DNA of 36,105 nt. Source: Hylemonella sp. UBA6679 (GTDB lineage Bacteria; Pseudomonadota; Gammaproteobacteria; Burkholderiales; Burkholderiaceae_C). The stretch is from the NCBI GenBank assembly GCA_002454975.1, contig DKJZ01000106.1, positions 1 to 36,105 on the forward strand. The letters run 5' to 3'. Below the pieces are notes generated by a model that had not been told where the DNA came from, did no database searches, and saw nothing but the letters and a program-made list of their open reading frames with translations. Positions 16,381 through 24,056 of the stretch are shown one piece after another. The stretch's first letter is position 1. Every line of letters starts with the position of its first letter. Both the position numbers and the translations under genes were made by a program.

Positions 16381-17291
16381 GCGAACCTGGTTTTCAAGCG
16401 GCTTGGTCTGACGACCAAGCGCCACCTGCCGAGGCCACAGTTTTGGACCACATCCATGTGGCGCAAAAAGCCCTGGAGCGTGCCAAGGTGTCGTTTGGTC
16501 ACGGCACCACCAATGCCTATGACGAAGCCGTTTGGCTGGTTCTGTGGCGCATTGGTCACCCGCTCGATGACCTTGAGTCTGTGCAACACAAGCCCCTGAG
16601 CCCCGCCCAGTCGCAGGCCGTAGCAACGCTTTTGAAAGCACGCATCAGCACCCGCAAGCCTGCTGCTTACCTCACCCAAGAAGCGTGGCTCCAAGGCGTG
16701 CCTTTTTATGTGGACGAGCGCGCCATCGTGCCGCGCTCGCTCATTGCCGAATTGATCGACAACGCCACCCTCGATGCCTGGCTGCACCCTCAGACCCATC
16801 GCGTGCTGGACCTGTGCACCGGCAACGGCAGCTTGGCCGTGATCTGCGCGCTGACCTACCCCGAGGTGGTGGTTGATGCCATCGACATCTGTGCCGATGC
16901 CCTGGCGGTAGCGCGCATCAACGTGGACAAGCACCAACTCAGCGACCGCATCGCCCTGCGGCAAGCCGATGGCTTGACGGGCGCAGGTGTGTACGACCTG
17001 ATCGTGTGCAACCCGCCCTACGTCAATGCACGCAGCATGACCGAGCTGCCCGCGGAGTACCAGGCCGAACCCGTGTTGGCCTTGGCTGGCGGCGAAGACG
17101 GCATGGACTTCATCCGCACGCTTTTGGCAAAAGCGCCGCAACACATGAGCGAGCACGGCGTGCTGGTGCTGGAAATTGGCAACGAACGCGCCCACTTTGA
17201 AGCGGCTTTCCCGCACATGTCGCCGACCTGGCTTGTGACCAGTGCGGGGCAGGACCAGGTCTTGTTGCTTGAACGCGCAGACCTACTTTGA
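16377..17291 (+). CDS. prmB: ribosomal protein L3 N5-glutamine methyltransferase
   Basis: SAM-dependent enzyme that methylates a glutamine of ribosomal protein L3. It is a 304-residue HemK/PrmB-type protein with a helical N-terminal substrate domain (SFGHGTTNAYDEAVWLVL), the linker FYVDERAIVPRS typical of PrmB, the SAM-binding motif LDLCTGNGSLAV (about 144-155), and the catalytic NPPY (212-215) that binds the target glutamine amide. YVDERAIVPRSLIAELI fits PrmB better than PrmC, which acts on release factors and is usually next to prfA. ATGA overlap with dapE indicates co-translation; yheS follows after 8 nt. Confidence 0.92.
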   Translation: MSEPGFQAAWSDDQAPPAEATVLDHIHVAQKALERAKVSFGHGTTNAYDEAVWLVLWRIGHPLDDLESVQHKPLSPAQSQAVATLLKARISTRKPAAYLTQEAWLQGVPFYVDERAIVPRSLIAELIDNATLDAWLHPQTHRVLDLCTGNGSLAVICALTYPEVVVDAIDICADALAVARINVDKHQLSDRIALRQADGLTGAGVYDLIVCNPPYVNARSMTELPAEYQAEPVLALAGGEDGMDFIRTLLAKAPQHMSEHGVLVLEIGNERAHFEAAFPHMSPTWLVTSAGQDQVLLLERADLL

Positions 17292-17299
17292 GAACTTAA

Positions 17300-19321
17300 T
17301 TGATATCCCTGAAAAACCTTGTGCTGCGCCGTGGCGCGCGGGTGCTGATCGACAGCGCCAACCTGACCATCAACCCTGGCGAAAAAGCGGGCTTGGTGGG
17401 TCGCAACGGCGCGGGTAAATCCACCCTGTTTGCCCTGCTCAATGGCACGCTGCATGAAGACGGCGGCGACTTCTTTGTGCCCCCGCAGTGGCGCATGGCC
17501 CAAGTGGCGCAGGACATGCCTGAGACCAGCGAATCGGCCACCGACTTTGTGATTGCCGGCGACACCACCTTGGCTGCTGCGCAAGCCGAAGTTCAAGCCG
17601 CCGAATTGACCGACGACGGCGAGCGCATGGCCAACGCCTACATGGCCCTGCACGACGCTGGCGCCCACGACGCCCCTGCGCGTGCGCAGGCACTTATTCT
17701 TGGTTTGGGCTTCAAAACCCACGAGCTCGACCAACCGGTGGACAGCTTTTCAGGCGGCTGGCGCATGCGTTTGCAATTGGCGCGCGCACTCATGTGCCCC
17801 AGCGATTTGCTGTTGCTCGACGAACCCACCAACCACTTGGATTTGGACGCACTGGTGTGGCTGGAAGCCTGGCTGAAAAAGTACGAAGGCACCATGCTCG
17901 TCATCAGCCACGACCGCGAATTTTTGGACGCGGTCACGCAAGTCACGGTGCACATCGACGGCGGCAAGCTGGTGCGCTACGGCGGCAACTACAGCAAGTT
18001 CGAAGAGATGCGCGCTGAGCAAATGGAGCAGCAGCAAGCAGCGTTCAGCAAGCAGCAAGACAAGATCGCCCACCTGCAAAAATTCATCGACCGTTTCAAG
18101 GCCAAAGCCAGCAAAGCAAAGCAGGCGCAAAGCCGGGTCAAGGCCTTGGAGCGCATGGAAAAAGTCGCGCCCATCTTGGCCGATGCCGAGTTCACCTTTG
18201 AATTCTCAGCCCCCGCCAACTTGCCCAACCCCATGCTCTCGCTGCATGGCGTGAGCTTTGGTTACCCGCCCTCAGCGGAGGCTTTGGCACTCAACCCGCA
18301 AGCCCAGCCCATCACCATCGTGCGTGATGTGAACAAGTCCGTGCTGGGTGAACAGCGCATTGGTATTTTGGGCGCCAACGGCCAGGGTAAATCGACCGTG
18401 GTTAAAACCATCGCGCGCGATTTGCAGCCGCTCAGTGGCGAGATCATCGAAGGCAAGGGTCTGAGCATTGGCTACTTTGCCCAGCAAGAGCTCGACGTGC
18501 TCAAGCCCGCCGACAACCCGCTGGAGCACATGATTGCACTGGCCAAAAAACTCGGCGCTGAGAGCCGCTTGAGCGGGCAATCCACCCGTGAGCAAGACCT
18601 GCGCAATTTCTTAGGCACGTTCAACTTCAGTGGTGACATGGTTAAGCAGGCCGTGGGTACCATGAGCGGCGGCGAAAAAGCCCGCTTGGTCTTGTGCATG
18701 CTGGTGTGGCAACGCCCCAACCTGCTGCTGATGGACGAGCCCACCAACCACCTGGACTTGGCCACCCGCGAAGCCCTGGGCATGGCCCTCAATGAGTTTG
18801 AAGGCACGGTGATGCTGGTCAGCCACGACCGGGCCTTGCTGCGCGCGGTGTGCGATGAGTTCTGGCTGGTCTCGCATGGCGGCATTGCGCCGTTTGACGG
18901 CGACCTCGATGACTACCAGCGTTACCTCTTGGATGAGGCCAAGCGCCAACGCGAAGCGGCCAAGTTACTGGCCAAAGAAGGCGGCGCAATGGCAAGCGCT
19001 TCAAACAAGCCTGTGGCTGGGCAAGCACCAACCCAAACGCCCATTGAAACGCCAGCAGCCCTGTCTGTGGTGAGCACAGCGCCCAAAAAGCCTCTGAAAA
19101 ACGACAACAAAACCCGTCAGATGGTCAAAGAGTTGGCAGAAAAAGAAAGTCTTCTGGCACAACTGCAAGCCGAGGTGGCTGGGCTTGAGGCTCAGCTCGG
19201 TGGCAACCTGCCCCTCGATGAAATCAACACCTTGAGCCTCAAGCTCCAAGGCGTGCTGGCAAATTTGCAAAGCACCGAAGAGCGCTGGCTCGAGCTCTCC
19301 GAGTTGCTCGAAGCAGCCTAA
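17300..19321 (+). CDS. yheS: ABC-F family ATPase, YheS type
   Basis: ABC-F proteins have two ATPase domains and no membrane part, and act on ribosomes. The 673 residues follow E. coli YheS closely. The first domain has GRNGAGKST (34-42), signature FSGGWRMRL and Walker B LLLLDEPTNHLDLDAL. A charged linker follows, containing FIDRFKAKASKAKQAQSR. The second domain has GANGQGKST, MSGGEKARL and LLMDEPTNHLDL. A C-terminal coiled coil follows an Ala/Pro/Thr-rich stretch. The start is an unusual TTG at 17300, which gives MISLKNLVLRRGARVLID, matching the family N-terminus. It lies 8 nt after prmB; convergent with the exonuclease gene with a 16-nt gap. Confidence 0.93.
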   Translation: MISLKNLVLRRGARVLIDSANLTINPGEKAGLVGRNGAGKSTLFALLNGTLHEDGGDFFVPPQWRMAQVAQDMPETSESATDFVIAGDTTLAAAQAEVQAAELTDDGERMANAYMALHDAGAHDAPARAQALILGLGFKTHELDQPVDSFSGGWRMRLQLARALMCPSDLLLLDEPTNHLDLDALVWLEAWLKKYEGTMLVISHDREFLDAVTQVTVHIDGGKLVRYGGNYSKFEEMRAEQMEQQQAAFSKQQDKIAHLQKFIDRFKAKASKAKQAQSRVKALERMEKVAPILADAEFTFEFSAPANLPNPMLSLHGVSFGYPPSAEALALNPQAQPITIVRDVNKSVLGEQRIGILGANGQGKSTVVKTIARDLQPLSGEIIEGKGLSIGYFAQQELDVLKPADNPLEHMIALAKKLGAESRLSGQSTREQDLRNFLGTFNFSGDMVKQAVGTMSGGEKARLVLCMLVWQRPNLLLMDEPTNHLDLATREALGMALNEFEGTVMLVSHDRALLRAVCDEFWLVSHGGIAPFDGDLDDYQRYLLDEAKRQREAAKLLAKEGGAMASASNKPVAGQAPTQTPIETPAALSVVSTAPKKPLKNDNKTRQMVKELAEKESLLAQLQAEVAGLEAQLGGNLPLDEINTLSLKLQGVLANLQSTEERWLELSELLEAA

Positions 19322-19337
19322 GCCGCGCCGCTGGGGA

Positions 19338-20342
19338 TTAAGCCTCCAGCATGCGGCTTTCCACCTCGCCAGGGCGGCTTGAGTACAAGGTGTTGGCGTG
19401 CAGTGTCTCGAGCTGCACGCGCGCATTGCGCCCTTTGTAAACCGAGGCTTTGAGCCAGCCCAGTTCAGCCTCCAGGTCCTCTTGGCCGCTCAAACGCGTG
19501 GCCCACACCCGCTGCTCGTTGTTCCAGCGGTATCCCCGCGCCTTGAGCAGGTCTTTGGTTTCAAACGGGGCGTTGGTGGCTTGCAACCGGTAGGCGGTTT
19601 GCGTGGCCGCAGCCATCAGACGCGCCAAGCCCGTGCCTTTGCCAGGCTCAGGCTCGCTGCACAACACCGTAAGCAAGGCGTGGCAGTCGGCATCCGCGCG
19701 GTGTGCGTCGTAAAACCAACCCAGCTTGAGGGCGAGATTTTCGAGTTTGGCTGAACTTTGCCCGGCAGCTTTCCAATCAATATCAGCAAACGAGCAGGCC
19801 CAGGGCAAGGCGTCAAAGCCACGCAGCCGCGCCTCCACAAAGGGCCGATCAAAGCCGGCGTTGTGCGCCACCACCAGGTCAGCCTGCGCGAGCAAACTCG
19901 CGATGCGGTCTTCGTCCAAGTGCTGGTCTTTCACCATGGCATTGGTGATGCCGGTGAGTTGCTCAATCTCGGGGCTGATGGGTTTGCCTGGGTCGTCAAA
20001 CTGATCAAACACCGTGACCTCGCCGCAGGGCAAGCCGCTCACGGTACACACATCCACACACACCATGGCCAGCTCGATGACACGCTCTTTAACAGGGTCC
20101 AGGCCCGTGGTTTCGGTGTCCAAAATCAACACGCGGCGAGTGGGGCCCAAAGGCTTGCGCTCAAAATGCAAGGTGGGCACAAGTCGGCGCAAAACCCGGT
20201 AATCGGGGTGCGCTTCAAGCTGCTTGGCCAAGGCTTGGAGGTCTGCAACAGCCGTGCTCGGCGCCATGTCGGGAGTGGGAGTGGGAGTGGGAGTTGGAGT
20301 GGGGGTGGGGTCGTTGAACCCAAAGTCAAATTGTTGGTTCAT
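19338..20342 (-). CDS. DnaQ-like 3'-5' exonuclease with Pro-Thr repeat N-terminus
   Basis: A DEDDh-type exonuclease of 334 residues. Motif ExoI is ILDTETTGLD (catalytic D75, E77), ExoII is AHNAGFDRPF, and ExoIII is HRADADCHAL with the general-base histidine. The C-terminal 100 residues form an extra domain (ending around GRNARVQLETLHANTLYSSR) that I cannot name. It is not the replicative epsilon subunit by length or tail. Residues 12-24 are alternating Pro-Thr, encoded by hexamer repeats. The frame is open upstream, but the ATG at 20342 is chosen because it lies 7 nt after the pobR stop and a longer product would overlap pobR. It is probably co-transcribed with pobR, though no functional tie to aromatic degradation is apparent. 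Confidence 0.85.
   Translation of the reverse strand: MNQQFDFGFNDPTPTPTPTPTPTPDMAPSTAVADLQALAKQLEAHPDYRVLRRLVPTLHFERKPLGPTRRVLILDTETTGLDPVKERVIELAMVCVDVCTVSGLPCGEVTVFDQFDDPGKPISPEIEQLTGITNAMVKDQHLDEDRIASLLAQADLVVAHNAGFDRPFVEARLRGFDALPWACSFADIDWKAAGQSSAKLENLALKLGWFYDAHRADADCHALLTVLCSEPEPGKGTGLARLMAAATQTAYRLQATNAPFETKDLLKARGYRWNNEQRVWATRLSGQEDLEAELGWLKASVYKGRNARVQLETLHANTLYSSRPGEVESRMLEA
20271..20310. repeat. hexanucleotide tandem repeat (GGGAGT)n encoding Pro-Thr
   Basis: Four exact GGGAGT units (20271-20294) are followed by TGGAGT, GGGGGT and GGGG. On the coding (minus) strand each unit encodes Pro-Thr, giving six such dipeptides plus a proline near the N-terminus of the exonuclease. A 6-bp unit can gain or lose copies by slippage without shifting the frame. 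Confidence 0.9.
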
Positions 20343-20349
20343 CACAGCT

Positions 20350-21126
20350 TTACAACAAAGGGCGCAACTCGCGCGCCGCATCTAACAACAAAGGCAGCGT
20401 GTCACGTTGGAGTTGCTCGGGGGTGCAGCGGCTCACACCGACCACCACATTGAGCGCGGCCACCGCCTGACCCTGCATGTTACGCAAAGGCACAGCCAGG
20501 GCCATCACACCGGGCTCGTGCTCTTCACTGGCCAAGCACCAATCTTGCGCGCGGGCCAGGTCCACCGCTGCACGCAGGTCTTTGGCCTGGGTCAGGGTGT
20601 GCGGCGTGAGGCGCGGCAAGGGGTGGTCTTTGAGCCAGGTTTGCACCGCGCGCTTGGTTTGGGTGGCCAGCAGCATGCGGCCCGTGGAGGTGGCGTGGGC
20701 CGGCAAACGCGCGCCCAAATGCAGGCCATACGCCAGCAAGGTGCGTTCACCTTGAACGCTGGCATCGGCACTGCGCGCCACAATCACCACCTCATGGCCA
20801 TCGGGCACCACAGCAGAAAACGAGGCCTTGGTTTGCAAGGCCAAGCGGTTCAGGCTGGGTTGCAGCACCCGGGGCAAACGCGCCGAGGCCAGGTAGGTGC
20901 CTGAAAAACGCAAGACCTTGGGCGAGAGCCAAAAGTAGCTGCCATCGCTCTCCAAATAACCCAGGTGTGTGAGGGTGAGCAAATGCCGCCGCGCCGCCGC
21001 GCGCGTGATACCCGAGCGCTGCGCTGCCAACGTGGCGTTGAGGCGCTGGCGCTCGGTGTCAAAGCTCTCGAGCACGGCCATGCCTTTGGCCATGCCTTCG
21101 ATGAAATCTGATTTGGCGATCTGCAT
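20350..21126 (-). CDS. pobR: IclR-family regulator of 4-hydroxybenzoate hydroxylase (PobR type)
   Basis: A 258-residue IclR-type regulator. It has an N-terminal winged helix (about 12-70; FIEGMAKGMAVLESF, then RAAARRHLLTLTHLGYLE) and a C-terminal effector domain with LPAHATSTGRMLLA and LASEEHEPGVMALAVPLR, the pattern of the PcaR/PcaU/PobR subgroup. It is divergent from pobA, as in Acinetobacter, where PobR binds 4-hydroxybenzoate and activates pobA; the same role is inferred. Two starts are possible: ATG 21159, or ATG 21126 (MQIAKSDFIEG). The second is preferred because the first would place most of the operator inside the coding region and add an unusual leader. Confidence 0.85.
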   Translation of the reverse strand: MQIAKSDFIEGMAKGMAVLESFDTERQRLNATLAAQRSGITRAAARRHLLTLTHLGYLESDGSYFWLSPKVLRFSGTYLASARLPRVLQPSLNRLALQTKASFSAVVPDGHEVVIVARSADASVQGERTLLAYGLHLGARLPAHATSTGRMLLATQTKRAVQTWLKDHPLPRLTPHTLTQAKDLRAAVDLARAQDWCLASEEHEPGVMALAVPLRNMQGQAVAALNVVVGVSRCTPEQLQRDTLPLLLDAARELRPLL

Positions 21127-21132
21127 AGGTTT

Positions 21133-21169
21133 TGCGCGATCATCGCGCAGCTGGGCCAATCATCGCACA
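21133..21169. promoter_or_regulatory. PobR-type operator: inverted repeat plus direct repeat
   Basis: TGCGCGAT-C-ATCGCGCA (21133-21149) is a perfect palindrome. Its right half, TCATCGCGCA (21140-21149), recurs as TCATCGCACA (21160-21169) after exactly 10 bp, with one mismatch. Three half-sites, two inverted and one direct at 10-bp spacing, is the arrangement I recall for PobR and PcaU operators of Acinetobacter. It lies just upstream of the pobR ATG and of a weak candidate pobA -35 box (TTGCCG, 21172-21177), so it could serve both activation of pobA and autoregulation of pobR. Confidence 0.75.
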
Positions 21170-21237
21170 AATTGCCGCAGGGCATGACGCACCTTACCAG
21201 CCTGGGCTTTAAGCTTGCGCCAGTACAGGAGAACTTC

Positions 21238-22455
21238 ATGAACACCGCAAGCACCGCCCCTCAAACCCAGCACCGCACCCAGGTGTGCATTGTGGGCGCC
21301 GGCCCTTCTGGCCTGCTGCTTGGCCAGTTGCTGCACAAAGCCGGGGTGGACGCCATCATTGTGGAGCGTCAAAGTCCCGAGTACGTCTTGGGCCGCATCC
21401 GTGCCGGCGTGCTTGAACAAGTCACCATGGACCTGCTCGATGAGGCTGGTGTGGGCCAACGCATGCATGCTGAAGGACTGGTGCACACGGGCTTTGACAT
21501 GCTGTTCAAGGGCGAGCGCCACCGCATCGACCTGCACAGCATGACCGGGGGCAAGCAGGTCATGGTTTATGGCCAAACCGAGGTCACACGCGACCTCATG
21601 GATGCCCGCCAAGCCACCGGCCTGCCCACGGTGTACGAAGCAAGCGATGTGGCTATCCATGACTTTGACACAGCAAGCCCCAAAGTCACCTACACGAAAG
21701 ACGGCCACGCACACACCATCAGCTGCGACTTCATTGCCGGCTGCGACGGGTTTCACGGCGTGTGCCGCGCCAGCGTGCCCAAACAATCCATCACCGAGTT
21801 TGAGAAGGTCTACCCCTTTGGCTGGCTGGGCTTGCTCAGTGACACACCGCCCGTGCACCACGAACTGATTTACGCCAACAGCCCGCGCGGCTTTGCCTTG
21901 TGCAGCCAACGCAGCCACACCCGCAGCCGCTACTACCTGCAAGTGCCGCTGACCGACAAGGTCGAGCAATGGTCCGATGATGCGTTTTGGGCCGAGTTGC
22001 GCTTGCGCCTGGACCCACAGGCGGCACAAACCTTGGTCACTGGCGCATCGATCGAAAAAAGCATTGCCCCCTTGCGCAGTTTTGTGACTGAGCCCATGCG
22101 TTTTGGCAGCCTGTTTTTGGCAGGGGACGCGGCGCACATCGTGCCGCCCACCGGTGCCAAAGGCTTGAACTTGGCAGCCTCTGATGTCAAATACCTGTGC
22201 AGCGCATTCACCGAGTTTTACAAAGACCACAGCCGCACCGGCGTGGACCATTACTCCGAGCGCTGCCTGCGCCGGGTCTGGCGTGCCAGCCGTTTCAGTT
22301 GGTGGTTCACCAGCCTCATGCACCGTTTTCCGGACAATGGCGAGATTGGCCAAAAGCTCCAAGAGGCCGAGCTGGACTACCTCATCCACAGCGAAGCCGG
22401 CTCACGCTCGGTGGCAGAAAACTACGTGGGCCTGCCGCTGAACTTCGGCGAATAA
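21238..22455 (+). CDS. pobA: 4-hydroxybenzoate 3-monooxygenase
   Basis: FAD enzyme that hydroxylates 4-hydroxybenzoate to protocatechuate with NADPH and oxygen, feeding the beta-ketoadipate or meta-cleavage pathways (their genes are not in this window). The 405-residue protein has GAGPSG (20-25) for FAD, the GCDGFHG motif (168-174) and LAGDAAH (294-300). With a constant offset of 11, the active-site residues of the Pseudomonas fluorescens enzyme are all present: Y212, S223, R225, Y233, P304, T305, N311 and Y396. The ATG at 21238 follows the ribosome binding site AGGAG by 5-7 nt. Divergent from pobR. Confidence 0.97.
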   Translation: MNTASTAPQTQHRTQVCIVGAGPSGLLLGQLLHKAGVDAIIVERQSPEYVLGRIRAGVLEQVTMDLLDEAGVGQRMHAEGLVHTGFDMLFKGERHRIDLHSMTGGKQVMVYGQTEVTRDLMDARQATGLPTVYEASDVAIHDFDTASPKVTYTKDGHAHTISCDFIAGCDGFHGVCRASVPKQSITEFEKVYPFGWLGLLSDTPPVHHELIYANSPRGFALCSQRSHTRSRYYLQVPLTDKVEQWSDDAFWAELRLRLDPQAAQTLVTGASIEKSIAPLRSFVTEPMRFGSLFLAGDAAHIVPPTGAKGLNLAASDVKYLCSAFTEFYKDHSRTGVDHYSERCLRRVWRASRFSWWFTSLMHRFPDNGEIGQKLQEAELDYLIHSEAGSRSVAENYVGLPLNFGE

Positions 22456-22537
22456 CTCGCTCGCTTCTCCCCGAAATACGCGGGATTGACCAGCCTTCTT
22501 TGCCCCTCAGGCAAGAGGCCCTTTGCTACATTGCAAG

Positions 22538-22554
22538 AAGCCCACAAAGGGCTT
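22538..22554 (+). other. small hairpin just upstream of the signalling operon start codon
   Basis: AAGCCC (22538-22543) pairs with GGGCTT (22549-22554) across a five-base loop, ending 7 nt before the ATG at 22562. There is no T-run, so it is unlikely to be a terminator for pobA. It could mask the ribosome binding region of the downstream gene. The rest of 22456-22537 shows no gene; a weak extended -10 (TGCTACATT, from 22524) is possible. Confidence 0.3.
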
Positions 22555-22561
22555 TCACAAC

Positions 22562-23674
22562 ATGGCCAATCTCAATGTTTCTGCCGTCAACGCGCTGTTT
22601 GACGCCTCTCCCCTGCCCTTGCTGCTTTTCAATGTGAGCGGTCGGGTGGCGTTTGCCAACAAGGCTGCGCTGAGTCACCCTGGCAAGCCCAACGAGGCCA
22701 TGCACGAGCAGCCGGTGATCAAAAAACTCATCGCTGACGCCACGCTGGGGCGCGTCAAACTGCCCTACGACGCCGACATCCAAATGGTGGACGGCACCCT
22801 CATGCACGGGCGCTTCATGGTGGGCCCCTCCGGCCTGGACATCGCGTTTGTGATGCTGCCCGAAGAAGACGAAGGCTACAGCGCGCAGGGCATGAAGCTC
22901 AAAGACGTCATCGAGTTGCTGCAAGCCGAGGTCACCCCACCCGTGCAGTACCTGCTCAGCCAAGTCGAAGCCCTCACGCCCTCGGGCGAGCCCAAGCTGG
23001 CCCAGGCAGCAGAAATCCTCAAGCAGCGGCTCTCGCGCCTGATGGATTTGGTGCAGGTGTTTGGTGAAGACATCGTCAACAGCAACGACCGCATTGAACT
23101 GCCCCCCTTGGTGCAGGCGGTGTGCGATGAACTCGGCCCACGGGTGGCGGAAAAAGGCGTGACCTTCAAAATCGCCGAGCCCAAACAAACCCTGCCGCCC
23201 ATCTACGGCAACCAGCGGCTTTTGCAGCGTGCGTTTTACGAGTGCCTAGACAACGCGGTGACCTACTCGCGCAAGCAAACCGATGCCGCACTAGGCCTGG
23301 ATGTGGAGATCCGTTACACCTTTGCGGGTCAGCACATTTTGATCTCCATCCGTAACCGGGGAGCCACCGGGCTCAAGATCGTTAACCAGCAAAAGCTGCG
23401 GCCCTTCACCGAGCCACCCAAGGCCAGCAGCACGGCCGAGACCGACAAAAAAGACAGCCCACGTCTGGGCCTTCCTCTGGTACAACGCATTGTGGCGCTG
23501 CATGGCGGCAACATGCGTCTGAACACCATGGATGCAGACACGGTGCAAATTCTCATGGAGTTCCCCACCGGCGCGCCGGTGCGTGGCAACAAAGACCTCG
23601 ACAAAGCCCAGGCCGAGGCCTATGCCAAAGACCTGGCTCAACTCATGTCACGACGCAAAAAGGATAGATCATGA
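22562..23674 (+). CDS. degenerate histidine-kinase-like protein lacking the phospho-accepting histidine
   Basis: A 370-residue soluble protein. Residues 8-100 look like a PAS domain (ALFDASPLPLLLFNVSGRVA). A helical region at 110-165 sits where the dimerisation/phosphotransfer domain belongs, but at the H-box it reads LLQAEVTPPVQYLL, with Glu123 where histidine is expected. The C-terminal part resembles a GHKL ATPase: N-box with N231 (ECLDNAVTYS); a G1 region RNRGATG (264-270) without the usual Asp; and a G2-like PRLGLPLVQRI (300-310). It may still bind ATP weakly, but autophosphorylation is not expected. The start MANLNVSAV is chosen over an upstream ATG at 22523 because the PAS begins here. 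Its stop overlaps the next gene's ATG (ATGA). Confidence 0.7.
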   Translation: MANLNVSAVNALFDASPLPLLLFNVSGRVAFANKAALSHPGKPNEAMHEQPVIKKLIADATLGRVKLPYDADIQMVDGTLMHGRFMVGPSGLDIAFVMLPEEDEGYSAQGMKLKDVIELLQAEVTPPVQYLLSQVEALTPSGEPKLAQAAEILKQRLSRLMDLVQVFGEDIVNSNDRIELPPLVQAVCDELGPRVAEKGVTFKIAEPKQTLPPIYGNQRLLQRAFYECLDNAVTYSRKQTDAALGLDVEIRYTFAGQHILISIRNRGATGLKIVNQQKLRPFTEPPKASSTAETDKKDSPRLGLPLVQRIVALHGGNMRLNTMDADTVQILMEFPTGAPVRGNKDLDKAQAEAYAKDLAQLMSRRKKDRS

Positions 23675-24045
23675 ACCGCAAAGCTTTGATCGTTGATGAC
23701 CAAGCAGACATTCGCAAACTCATCCTCATGACCATGGAGTCCGAGGATTTTGACCTGCACGAAACCGACAACGGCGTGGACGCCCTGCACATGACGCAAA
23801 CCCTGCGCCCCTCGGTGGTGCTGCTCGATGTGATGATGCCTGGCGGGCTCGATGGCTACCAAGTCTGCGAAAAAATCAAGGCCGATCCGGACCTGAAAAA
23901 CAGCACCAAAGTGATTTTGCTCACGGCCCGCGGACAACGCACCGACGTCGAGCGGGGTCACGGCGCCGGGTGCGATGCCTACCTGGTTAAGCCCTTCAGC
24001 CCCATCGAGTTGCTCGACACGGTGGACCGCTTGGTGAGCAACTGA
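23671..24045 (+). CDS. single-domain response regulator (receiver only)
   Basis: A 124-residue CheY-like receiver with no output domain. All key residues are present: acidic pair D9/D10 (LIVDDQADI), phospho-acceptor D53 (LLDVMMPGG), T85 (LLTARG) and K107 (LVKPFSP). Such proteins act by binding a target or by passing phosphate on in a relay. It overlaps the kinase-like gene upstream by 4 nt and is followed after 11 nt by a membrane histidine kinase. The partner kinase is most likely that one, with the kinase-like protein as a modulator; this is inference from gene order. Confidence 0.9.
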   Translation: MNRKALIVDDQADIRKLILMTMESEDFDLHETDNGVDALHMTQTLRPSVVLLDVMMPGGLDGYQVCEKIKADPDLKNSTKVILLTARGQRTDVERGHGAGCDAYLVKPFSPIELLDTVDRLVSN

Positions 24046-24056
24046 AACGCCCCTCT

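Noticed and set aside
15382..16641. Minus-strand open frame of about 420 codons opposite dapE and the start of prmB
   Set aside because: The plus-strand enzymes have intact active sites and operon spacing; the antisense product shows no motif.
20271..20311. Tandem repeat considered as a CRISPR or minisatellite array
   Set aside because: The unit is only 6 bp, there are no spacers, and it is coding, so it is a simple-sequence repeat within the exonuclease gene.
21160..22389. Minus-strand open frame of about 410 codons opposite pobA
   Set aside because: pobA retains every active-site residue, so the opposite frame is a by-product of codon use.
22456..22561. Gap after pobA searched for a terminator or small gene
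   Set aside because: The only hairpin has no T-run and no reading frame with a ribosome binding site is present.
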